This document shows, one piece after another, positions 39,554 to 46,020 of a stretch of DNA of 46,020 nt. The position numbers and the translations under genes are program-made. Numbering within the stretch: the first letter of the stretch is position 1; every line of letters starts with the position of its first letter. The notes under the pieces are model-generated. The model saw only the letters and a list, made by a program, of their open reading frames with translations, was not told where the DNA came from and searched no databases. The stretch comes from Nonomuraea ceibae (GTDB lineage Bacteria; Actinomycetota; Actinomycetes; Streptosporangiales; Streptosporangiaceae): positions 1-46,020 of the forward strand of contig NZ_JAHKRO010000077.1 of NCBI RefSeq assembly GCF_019396325.1, in the 5' to 3' direction.

Positions 39554-40143
39554 GGCTTCTTCTTCCGTGCGCTGAGCAGGAAGCCGATGCCGATGCCGAC
39601 GAGCGCGCCGACGACGACGATCAGCCAGACGGGGAACGTGCCGGAGCTCTCCTCGGCCGCCGCCTGGTCGGCGGCGGGCGCCGCGCTGGACGGCGCGGCG
39701 GAGGGCGCGGCGGAGGCCGCCGTGCTCGCCTCGGCGGTGGCCTCAGCGCTGCTCTCGGCGCTCGCCTCCGGGGACGGGGACGCGCCCTTGACCGTGAACG
39801 GGATCTCCCCCTCGATCGGGTGCCCGTCGGAGGAGACGACGCGGTAGGCGATCGTGTACTTGCCGTCGGGCAGCTCGCCCTTGAGCCGCTGCTTCACCAC
39901 CGGCCCGTCGGACTCGGGGTCGCCGGCCTGGTGCTGGGCGTCGCCGGGCCCGCGCACGATCACGAACGGCATCCGCACCTTGTTGGAGAACTCGAGCGTG
40001 ACCTCGTCCACGGACTTGACCGTGGCACCCTTGGCGGGATCACTGCTCTTGAGCGTGTCGTGCGCCTGCGCGGGGGCGGCGGTGGCGAGCACGAACAGGG
40101 CGGCGAGAATCGCGGTGAGGGCCGCGAGCGGGGATTTCTTCAT
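39550..40143 (-). CDS. copC: CopC domain copper-binding protein, membrane-anchored
   Basis: The 197-residue precursor has a signal peptide (MKKSPLAALTAILAALFVLA, then AAPAQA). Mature protein starts with AHDTLKSSDPAKG, giving the N-terminal His that ligates Cu(II) in CopC. A short beta domain follows with VSSDGHPIEGEIPFTV, supplying the second Asp/His ligand pair. An Ala/Ser/Glu-rich linker leads to a C-terminal helix FPVWLIVVVGALVGIGIGFL and KKK anchor. It hands copper to the CopD-CtaG protein with which it is translationally coupled. GGGGGTG precedes the ATG. Confidence 0.92.
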   Translation of the reverse strand: MKKSPLAALTAILAALFVLATAAPAQAHDTLKSSDPAKGATVKSVDEVTLEFSNKVRMPFVIVRGPGDAQHQAGDPESDGPVVKQRLKGELPDGKYTIAYRVVSSDGHPIEGEIPFTVKGASPSPEASAESSAEATAEASTAASAAPSAAPSSAAPAADQAAAEESSGTFPVWLIVVVGALVGIGIGFLLSARKKKP

Positions 40144-40190
40144 GGCACCCCCAAGGCTACCGACGCCGCCGCCCGGTCCGGACTCCGCCG

Positions 40191-41474
40191 TTACAATCCC
40201 GCGCAGGCGAGCGCACGGCGGTAGAGGTCGGCGCTGCCCTCGGCGTCGCCGAGGACCTCCATCGTCTCGGCGGCCGCGTACCAGGTGCGGGCGGCGCGGC
40301 GGGAGTCGGGCAGCGGCTCCAGCCAGTCGCGCACCCCGCGCAGCTCGGCCTCGGCCTCGGCCTGCCTGCCGAGCGCGCCCTTGGCGCGGCTGAGCAGCAG
40401 GTGCGCCTCGGCCTCCAGGGCCCTGGAGTTGCCCGCCATCAGCGCCTGGCCGGCCTCGCCGTGGACGATCGCCTGCTCGTGGTCGCCGGCGATGAGGGCG
40501 GCGCGGGCCAGCTCGACCTCGCTGTTGGCGCGGTCGGTGGTGCTGGCGGAGGTCTGGGCGAGCTCCTGGCGGGCGCGCAGCAGCGCCTGGCGCGCCTCCT
40601 CGACGGCGGTGGGGCGCAGCCGCAGCAGCATGCTCGCGTACGCCATGCGGATGCGGGCGCTGTTGCGCGGCTGGCCGTTCTCCGTCTGGACGGCGAGCGC
40701 GCGCTCGGCCAGGCTCAGCGACTCCTCGCCGTGGCCGGTGCTCTCGGCGACCAGGGCGGCGTTCCAGTAGGCGGCGACGGTGGCCCTGGGGGTGTTGAGC
40801 ATGTCGGCGGCGTTGAGCAGCTCGCCGGCGAACTGGCGGGCGCGCAGCAGGTCGCCGCTGTCGAGGTAGGCGGCCAGCAGCGTCGCGCCGAACTCGACGA
40901 GCGCGTCTGACCAGGCCGGCCGGGCCGGGCCGCCGAGGATGCCCTCGCCGACCTTGACCGCCTCGCTGAGCCGGTCGCTGACGCGGTAGGCGCGGCACAG
41001 GGCGATGGCGACCTCGATACGGCGCTCCGGGCTGAGCTCCTCGGCCTGGAGGCGGCGGAGGATGGAGATCGCCTCGTCAAGGTCACCGCACGCCTCGACG
41101 GCGAGCGCCAGGCCGTATTCGGTGTCTTGACGCAGCGCCGTCAGACCTGTCAGGTTATTGTTCTCCAGCAGCTCGGCGAAGCGCGTGCGAGCCTCGCGAA
41201 CCTCTCCGTTCTCGAGGGCGAGCCTCGCGTAACCGAGTGCGAGTTCGATATCTTCCATCTGCTCGGCAGTCACGCCATTGAGCAGATAGGAGAGCGAACA
41301 GTCCAGCTTCTGAGCGAGCAGCTCCAGCACCGAAGGGGTGGGAGTACGTTTGCCGCTCTCGATCAAGGAAACGTAGCTGTCCGACAATTCAGGGTGCGCG
41401 AGCTGTGCCTGCGACATGCCGCGCTGTCGCCGGACCGTCTTGATACGGAGTCCGACCAGGTCTGATGTGGTCAC
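40191..41474 (-). CDS. XRE helix-turn-helix regulator with C-terminal TPR repeats
   Basis: The 427-residue protein starts at GTG 41474 (TTSDLVGLRIKTVRRQRGMS), with an XRE helix-turn-helix at about residues 8-65 (AQLAHPELSDSYVSLIESGK, LELLAQKLDCSLSYLL). From about residue 75 to the end it consists of helical pairs with TPR character (ELALGYARLALENGEVREA, AISILRRLQAEEL, AYLDSGDLLRARQFAGELL). XRE plus TPR is the architecture of peptide-sensing PlcR/Rgg/PrgX-type regulators, and also of some non-peptide regulators. A short secreted-peptide gene is divergent from it, 62 bp away. Downstream copC starts 47 bp beyond its stop, so co-transcription is possible. Confidence 0.88.
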   Translation of the reverse strand: MTTSDLVGLRIKTVRRQRGMSQAQLAHPELSDSYVSLIESGKRTPTPSVLELLAQKLDCSLSYLLNGVTAEQMEDIELALGYARLALENGEVREARTRFAELLENNNLTGLTALRQDTEYGLALAVEACGDLDEAISILRRLQAEELSPERRIEVAIALCRAYRVSDRLSEAVKVGEGILGGPARPAWSDALVEFGATLLAAYLDSGDLLRARQFAGELLNAADMLNTPRATVAAYWNAALVAESTGHGEESLSLAERALAVQTENGQPRNSARIRMAYASMLLRLRPTAVEEARQALLRARQELAQTSASTTDRANSEVELARAALIAGDHEQAIVHGEAGQALMAGNSRALEAEAHLLLSRAKGALGRQAEAEAELRGVRDWLEPLPDSRRAARTWYAAAETMEVLGDAEGSADLYRRALACAGL

Positions 41475-41536
41475 AGCCGCTGCTCCCTGAGATGATGATG
41501 TCCAAGCAACGCACACCGCCCGAGGGAGAACCCCCC

Positions 41537-41671
41537 ATGCGCACACGTCTTGCCCTGACCGCACTTACCGCCATCTTCACGGCCGTTGTGGCCGTTGGCA
41601 GCAATGGTACGACCGTGGTGGCCGAAACGTCTCCTGCCATCGCGCATTTCGAGGTCTCGCCCTGCTGCTGA
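41537..41671 (+). CDS. Small secreted-type peptide (44 residues), candidate signal peptide precursor
   Basis: GAGGGAG (41522-41528) lies 8 nt before ATG 41537, a strong ribosome site. The product begins MRTR, has a hydrophobic core LALTALTAIFTAVVAVG like a Sec signal peptide, and ends ETSPAIAHFEVSPCC. Two Cys close the protein. Length, charge and layout match Phr/PapR-type pro-peptides, where the C-terminal tail is the mature signal. No lantibiotic or other modification enzyme is nearby. A long hairpin follows 36 bp after the stop. It could instead be a chance short frame, but ribosome site, signal sequence and terminator together argue against that. Confidence 0.65.
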   Translation: MRTRLALTALTAIFTAVVAVGSNGTTVVAETSPAIAHFEVSPCC

Positions 41672-41707
41672 CCCCCGAGGGCTCCCGCTCTCACGAGTCT
41701 ACGCAAC

Positions 41708-41753
41708 GGCCCGGGAGATGCCGCCTTCCGCACAAGGAGGCGTCTTCCGGGCC
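41708..41753 (+). terminator. Strong terminator hairpin after the peptide gene
   Basis: Bases 41708-41727 pair with 41734-41753: a 20-bp stem with one mismatch and two G-U pairs, closed by a 6-nt loop CCGCAC. It should end a short transcript carrying the peptide gene alone and insulate the SARP gene downstream. Confidence 0.75.
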
Positions 41754-41830
41754 CGCGAACAGCACCGGGAGACCGTCCGGACACCTCGGACGCCCCCGCA
41801 TCACGCACAGCCCCCTCAAGCTAGACGATA

Positions 41831-41859
41831 GTTCTATATTTCTTCTACAGAGCTTCTAG
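41831..41859 (+). promoter_or_regulatory. Three direct repeats at 11-bp spacing before the SARP gene
   Basis: Heptamers containing TTCTA lie at 41831-41837, 41842-41848 and 41853-41859, each separated by 4 bp. Heptamers repeated every 11 bp upstream of the -10 are the known layout of SARP binding sites. TATATT (41835-41840) could alternatively act as a -10. The last repeat ends 55 bp before the ATG; GGGGAG precedes the start codon. Confidence 0.55.
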
Positions 41860-41914
41860 TCGCCCCTTCCAGGACGATCCGGATCACGCAGCGTCGCACG
41901 CGGGGAGATCGCTC

Positions 41915-44857
41915 ATGGCCGAGCACGTCCGCATCCGGCTCCTCGGTCCGGTCGCGGCGTTACGCGGCGCCGCCGCCGTCGACCCCGGCTCACCGCGCCA
42001 GCGCGCCGTCCTCGCCGTCCTCGCCTCCCACCCCGGGCAGGTGGTGCCGATCCCCCGCCTCGTCGAGAGCCTGTGGGGCGAGCACCCTCCGCGCAGCGCC
42101 GAACAGAGCGTCTACACGTACGTGGCCGGGCTCAGGCGCGCCCTGGAGCCGTCCAGGAAGCAGCACCGCCACTCCGAGCTGCTGGTCGGCGGCGGTGGCG
42201 GCTACCGGCTGGAGGTCGAGGCGCGCCACGTCGACGCCGTCGCCTTCGCCGGCCACGTCGAGTCGGCCCGGCTGGCGATGCGCCGCGACGGCGCCGCCGA
42301 GGCGCTGACCAGCCTGGAGGAGGCGCTGTCGCTGTGGCACGGCGACCCGCTGACGGGCGTGCCCGGCCCCTTCGCCGACGCCGAGCGCGCCCGGCTGGCC
42401 GAGCTGCGCCTGACCGCCGCGGAGCGGCACGCCGAGGCCCTGCTCGGGCTCGGCCGCCCGCACGACGCGCTCCCGCCGCTGCGCGACCTGACCCGCCGCC
42501 ACCCGATCCGCGAACGGCTGCGCGAGCTGCTCGTCCTGGCCCTGCTGCGCAGCGGCAACCGGGCCGAGGCGCTGGAGGTCTACAACGAGGGCGGCCGCAT
42601 CCTGCGCGAGGAGCTGGGCGTCGACCCGGGCGCCGCCCTGCGCGCCGCCTACGAGCTGGCCCTGCGCGAGCCCGGCCCGGCCCCCGCAGCGCCCCCGCCC
42701 GGCCGGTCCCGCTCCCCCGAGGCCGCCCCTGCGGCGGGACGCATGCCGGTGGTGCCCCGGGAGCTGCCGCGCGATCTGGGCGGGTTCGTGGGCCGACGGC
42801 TGGAGATCATCCGCATCCAGACGCACCTGGCCCCCTGGGACGGCTCCGCGCCCAGCCCCCTGGTCGTCATCTCCGGCCCGCCCGGCGTGGGCAAGTCCGC
42901 GCTGGCCGCCCGGGTCGCCGCGATGGTGAAGGACCGCTTCCCCGACGGGCAGCTGTACGTGAACCTGCGCGGCGCCACGACCGGGATGCCGGGGCTGGAG
43001 CCGCTGGAGGTGCTCGGCCGGTTCCTGCGGGCGCTCGGCGCCGCCGGCGACGCCGTGCCCGCCGACGTGGACGAGGCCGCCGCGGCCTGGCGCAGCCGCA
43101 TGGCGGGCCGGCGCATGCTGGTCCTGCTGGACGACGCCGCCGGGCTGCCGCAGATCCAGCCGCTGCTGTCGGCGCCGCGCGGCACCGCGATCCTCGTGAC
43201 GAGCCGCGAGAGCCTGGCCGCGGGCGACGACTCCGTGCGGATCCACCTGCCCCGGATGGCCGGCCCCGAGGCCGCCGCCGTGCTGTCCACGCTGGCCGGC
43301 GCGCAGCGGATCACCGCCGACCCCGAGCAGACGGCCCGGCTCGTACGCTTCTGCGACGGGCTGCCGCTGGCCCTGCGGATCGCCGGCGCCCGCCTGGCCG
43401 ACCGGCCCGACTGGAGCGTGGCCGCGCTCAACGCCCGGCTCGGCGACGAGCGCAGGCGGCTGCACGAGCTGGAGGCCGGCGAGCTCGCCGTCCGCTCCAG
43501 CCTGGCCGCGAGCTGGAACGCGCTGGCCCGCAGCGCCAGGCCGCTCGACCGGCTGGCCGCCCGCACGCTCGCCCTGATCGGCCTGCCGCACGTGCACGAC
43601 ATCACCGCCGAGGCCGCCGCCGCCCTGCTCGGCACCGGCGTCCTGGAGGCCGAACGCGCGCTGGAGCGGCTGGTCGACGCCCACCTCCTCGACCAGTCCG
43701 GCTCCGACCCGGCCGCGCCGCCCCGCTACCAGCTCCACGACCTCGTCCGCATCTTCGCCGCCGAGCTGACCTGCGGCCCCGCCGGGCCCGCCGACACCCA
43801 CGCCGCGCCTGGGCGGCTGTCACCCGGCGAGGCGGCCGCCGCGCTGGCCCGCGTGCTGGGCCACTGGATCGCCTCGGCCCGCCTGGCCAGCACCACCATG
43901 GACCCGCACCGCGTCCAGCCCGACGGGCCCGAGCTCGACCCCGTCGACGCGACCCCGCACCACGTGGGCGACGCCGACGAGGCCCGCGACTGGCTCGCCC
44001 GCGAGGAGCCCAACCTCGTCGCCGCCGCGGCCCAGGCCATGGCCTGCCCCGACGAGCGGCTCGCCAGGCTCGGCGTGGCCCTCGTCTTCTCCCTCCAGTG
44101 GTACCTGCACGGCGCGCACGACTCGGCCAACCTCATCGCGCTCAACCGCGAGGCGCTGCGGGTCAGCCGGCGGCTCGGCGACCGGCTGAGCACCTACCAC
44201 GCGCTCGGCCACCTCGCCGGCGGGCTCAGCTTCCAGCGCCGCACCGCCGAGGCCGTCGAACACCTGCGCGCCCAGCTCGTCCTCGCCCGCGAGCTGGGCG
44301 ACCGCTTCAGCGAGCAGCGGACGCTCGGCAACCTCGCCAACACCTTCCTGGTACGGCGCGCGTACCGCGAATGCCTGAGCCACGCCCGCGCCCAGCTCGC
44401 CCTGGCCAGGGAGATCGGCTCCCAGGTGGGCGAGCGGTACGCGCTCATCATGCTCGGCACCGCCCGCCACGGCCTCGGCCGCTCCGCCGAGGCGCGCCAG
44501 GCCCTGACCGAGGCGCTGGCCAGTGCGCGGCGGGTCGGCGACATCAGCCACGAAGGGCTCGTCCAGACGGTGCTCGGCGAGATCTTCCTCGACGAGGGCG
44601 AACCGGCGGCTGCGCTGGAGCCGCTGCGGCAGGCACTCGGGCTGCGCCGGGCGAGCTGGTTTCGGATCGGCCAGCTCCGCTGCCTCGTCCGCCTGTCGCA
44701 GGCGCACCGGGCGCTCGGCGCGCCCCGGGCGGCGCTGCCGTACGTCACCGAGGCGCTGCCCCTGGCCGTGGAGCTGGGCAACCCCGAGTGGCTGGTCATC
44801 ACCGAGGAGGAGCACGCCGCCGTGCACGCGCTCCTCGGCGCGGTCACCCCGCCCTGA
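41915..44857 (+). CDS. AfsR-like SARP regulator with NB-ARC ATPase and TPR repeats
   Basis: The 980-residue protein has four parts: an OmpR-like winged helix (1-95, IRLLGPVAALRG, SVYTYVAGLRRALEP), a BTAD domain (96-255), an NB-ARC STAND ATPase (about 285-600) with Walker A SGPPGVGKSALA and Walker B MLVLLDDA plus GLPLALRIAGARL, and a TPR array (about 690-970). This is the AfsR layout, in which nucleotide binding and TPR contacts gate DNA binding; the family activates secondary metabolism genes. Leu16 is a TTA codon (41960-41962), so translation probably needs the bldA tRNA. The upstream direct repeats suggest autoregulation. It converges on the PucR-type gene with a 14-bp overlap. Confidence 0.93.
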   Translation: MAEHVRIRLLGPVAALRGAAAVDPGSPRQRAVLAVLASHPGQVVPIPRLVESLWGEHPPRSAEQSVYTYVAGLRRALEPSRKQHRHSELLVGGGGGYRLEVEARHVDAVAFAGHVESARLAMRRDGAAEALTSLEEALSLWHGDPLTGVPGPFADAERARLAELRLTAAERHAEALLGLGRPHDALPPLRDLTRRHPIRERLRELLVLALLRSGNRAEALEVYNEGGRILREELGVDPGAALRAAYELALREPGPAPAAPPPGRSRSPEAAPAAGRMPVVPRELPRDLGGFVGRRLEIIRIQTHLAPWDGSAPSPLVVISGPPGVGKSALAARVAAMVKDRFPDGQLYVNLRGATTGMPGLEPLEVLGRFLRALGAAGDAVPADVDEAAAAWRSRMAGRRMLVLLDDAAGLPQIQPLLSAPRGTAILVTSRESLAAGDDSVRIHLPRMAGPEAAAVLSTLAGAQRITADPEQTARLVRFCDGLPLALRIAGARLADRPDWSVAALNARLGDERRRLHELEAGELAVRSSLAASWNALARSARPLDRLAARTLALIGLPHVHDITAEAAAALLGTGVLEAERALERLVDAHLLDQSGSDPAAPPRYQLHDLVRIFAAELTCGPAGPADTHAAPGRLSPGEAAAALARVLGHWIASARLASTTMDPHRVQPDGPELDPVDATPHHVGDADEARDWLAREEPNLVAAAAQAMACPDERLARLGVALVFSLQWYLHGAHDSANLIALNREALRVSRRLGDRLSTYHALGHLAGGLSFQRRTAEAVEHLRAQLVLARELGDRFSEQRTLGNLANTFLVRRAYRECLSHARAQLALAREIGSQVGERYALIMLGTARHGLGRSAEARQALTEALASARRVGDISHEGLVQTVLGEIFLDEGEPAAALEPLRQALGLRRASWFRIGQLRCLVRLSQAHRALGAPRAALPYVTEALPLAVELGNPEWLVITEEEHAAVHALLGAVTPP

Positions 44858-46020
44858 GCGCCAGGAAGAAGTCGACCCGGTCGGCCATCGTCGACAGGTC
44901 CCTGCCCGTCAGGTCCTCCACCCGCTTCACCCGGTAGCGGACCGTGTTGACGTGCACGTGCATCCGCGCGGCGCAGGCGTTCCACGAGCCGGCGCAGTCC
45001 AGGAACGCGCGCAGCGTCGCCACCAGCTCCGACTGGTGCCGGGCGTCGTACTCCAGCACCGGGCCCAGCAGGCGGGCGGCGAACGAGCTCCGCACCTCGC
45101 CCGGCACCGTCGCCAGGAGCAGCGCGTGCGTGTAGATCTCGTCGCTGGTGACCACGCCGCCGCCGCGCGCCGCCGCCAGCCGCCTGGCGTGCCCCGCCTC
45201 CTCGACACCGCCCCTGAGCGCCGCCGCCCCCGTCAGCTCCCCGCTCATCCCCGCGCACACCCGCACCCCGGGCAGCGCCCCCAGCACCTCCGCCCCGGCC
45301 CGCACCCGCGCCGCCACCTCCCCGGCGCTCCGCCCCCGCAACGGCACCACGGCCACGGCCCCCTCCTCCCCCGCGACCGCCACCACCTCCCACCCCAGCA
45401 ACCCCTCCAACACCGCCACCTCAACCCCGAACCCGCCCTCCCCATAAGGAGCACGAGCAGCCGAACCGGCACTCGCAACGGAAGCGCCCACCCCTCCGGA
45501 GGGCACACCAACCCGGCCAGCCACCGCCCTAGGGGGCGCGCCACCAGCGGCGGGTGCACTCTCGGCGGGCGGCGCGGCCCCGGCGGGAGCGCCCACCCCT
45601 ACGGGAGCGGCACCGCCACGCGCGCCACCCCCCTCCTCGGAAGGCGCGCCACCAGCGGCGGGTGCCCTACCGGTGGAGGGCGCGGCCTCGGCAGGAGCGG
45701 CCGCCCTCCGGGGAGGGGCGCTGCCCCTGGAGGGCCCGCCACCACCCCGAACGCCGACCCCGGGAGGCGCGCCACCAGCGGCGGGCGCGCCCTCAGCGGG
45801 AGCGCCCACCCTCCCGGGGGCGGCACCGCCACGGGCGCCGGCCCCCTCCCGGGAAGGCGCGCCGCCGGCGGGGAGCGCGCCGCCACCGGTGGAGGGGGCG
45901 GCATCGGTAGGGGCGGTTGTCGGCTTGGGGCCGGTTGTCGGTCTGGGGGTGGTGCCGGTTCTGGGGAATGCGCCGTGGCGACGAGGGGCCCCGGCTGCGG
46001 CCGGGCGAGGACACCGCGCT
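44844..46020 (-). CDS. PucR/CdaR-type regulator with Ala/Gly/Pro-rich repeats (partial, 5' end outside window)
   Basis: The frame is open from the stop at 44844 to the right edge. The C-terminal 60 residues are the PucR helix-turn-helix: LVATLRAFLDCAGSWNACAA, MHVHVNTVRYRVKRVEDLTG, DLSTMADRVDFFLALRAG. Before it is a GGDEF-like CdaR domain (VVPLRGRSAGEVAARVRAG, TSDEIYTHALLLA). Further upstream at least 190 residues are almost entirely Ala, Gly, Pro, Arg and Glu, in repeats beginning APAAGGAP. That insert is not part of known PucR domains and is probably a flexible linker. The true start lies outside the window. Confidence 0.8.
   Translation of the reverse strand, partial: ARCPRPAAAGAPRRHGAFPRTGTTPRPTTGPKPTTAPTDAAPSTGGGALPAGGAPSREGAGARGGAAPGRVGAPAEGAPAAGGAPPGVGVRGGGGPSRGSAPPRRAAAPAEAAPSTGRAPAAGGAPSEEGGGARGGAAPVGVGAPAGAAPPAESAPAAGGAPPRAVAGRVGVPSGGVGASVASAGSAARAPYGEGGFGVEVAVLEGLLGWEVVAVAGEEGAVAVVPLRGRSAGEVAARVRAGAEVLGALPGVRVCAGMSGELTGAAALRGGVEEAGHARRLAAARGGGVVTSDEIYTHALLLATVPGEVRSSFAARLLGPVLEYDARHQSELVATLRAFLDCAGSWNACAARMHVHVNTVRYRVKRVEDLTGRDLSTMADRVDFFLALRAG
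45455..45905 (-). repeat. In-frame degenerate repeats in the PucR-type gene
   Basis: Four units beginning with APAAGGAP or ALPAGGAP follow each other with spacings of 36-41 codons; conserved cores include GGARGGAAP and VGAPA. The DNA spacings measured between the GCCACCAGCGG cores (108 and 123 bp) are multiples of three, so the repeats evolve as protein sequence. Confidence 0.7.

Noticed and set aside
37877..39847. 656-residue plus-strand frame opposite the CopD-CtaG gene
   Set aside because: Product is dominated by Asp, Glu, Gly and His from reverse reading of membrane-helix codons; the minus-strand protein has clear helices and family motifs.
41466..41475. TGTG-gt-CACA inverted repeat on the XRE regulator start as its operator
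   Set aside because: Four-base arms are too short to distinguish from chance without comparative data.
41465..41536. Upstream ATG 41465 as start of the small peptide
   Set aside because: It would add 24 hydrophilic residues before the signal sequence and overlaps the regulator's coding start; GAGGGAG correctly positions ATG 41537.
42073..44937. 954-residue frame overlapping the AfsR-like SARP gene
   Set aside because: Same strand, shifted frame, Arg/Pro/Ala-rich, no recognisable domain. The 41915 frame carries all the domain motifs.

Overview
The window is one stretch of a very GC-rich actinobacterial chromosome. GC-rich third codon positions, frequent GTG starts, SARP-type regulators, an F420-linked reductase, rare TTA leucine codons and several probable leaderless genes all point to a filamentous actinomycete (Streptomyces or, more likely in my impression, a Streptosporangiales relative such as Nonomuraea). 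The genus is inference. No rRNA, tRNA, insertion sequence, integrase or CRISPR array is visible.

The backbone is core metabolism: glnE (3025-6000), a glnA2-type glutamine synthetase (9304-10665), glutamine-dependent NAD synthase nadE (16189-17961), panB (21639-22466) and methionine aminopeptidase map (36191-37039). Accessory modules sit between these. They include two regulator/MFS pairs (LysR at the left edge, ArsR-like at 12391-14619), a two-MFS/TetR unit (17989-21503), a putative calcium-binding protein coupled to a terpene synthase (10818-12400), an ArsR/dehydratase pair, a MocR/trans-sulfuration pair (23798-26545), and an ABC exporter with its own two-component system (27345-30752). Further right are a secreted lipase with an F420-NADP reductase, a LysR/small membrane protein/cyclase cluster, and a copper module copC plus copD-ctaG (37568-40143).

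Three regulatory arrangements stand out. At 14663-16135 a SARP (winged helix plus BTAD) is fused to a complete NarL-type response regulator, with a TTA codon in the linker. At 40191-41671 an XRE-TPR regulator is divergent from a 44-residue secreted-looking peptide with its own ribosome binding site and a strong hairpin behind it. This resembles the regulator/pro-peptide pairs of Firmicutes (RRNPP type) and is my best candidate for an undescribed system. Immediately downstream is an AfsR-like SARP/NB-ARC/TPR regulator (41915-44857) with a TTA codon near its start and three TTCTA direct repeats 11 bp apart in its promoter region.

Regulatory DNA is informative elsewhere too. There is a GlnR-like box before glnA2, a 16-bp palindrome on the start region of an HXXEE protein, tandem 18-bp inverted repeats before the MFS/TetR operon, a 26-bp inverted repeat at the ArsR/dehydratase operon, and near-perfect terminator hairpins after panB, the lipase and the peptide gene. 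The only long gene-poor stretch is 33411-34044, which holds degenerate GC-rich tandem repeats. The genes at both window ends are cut off.
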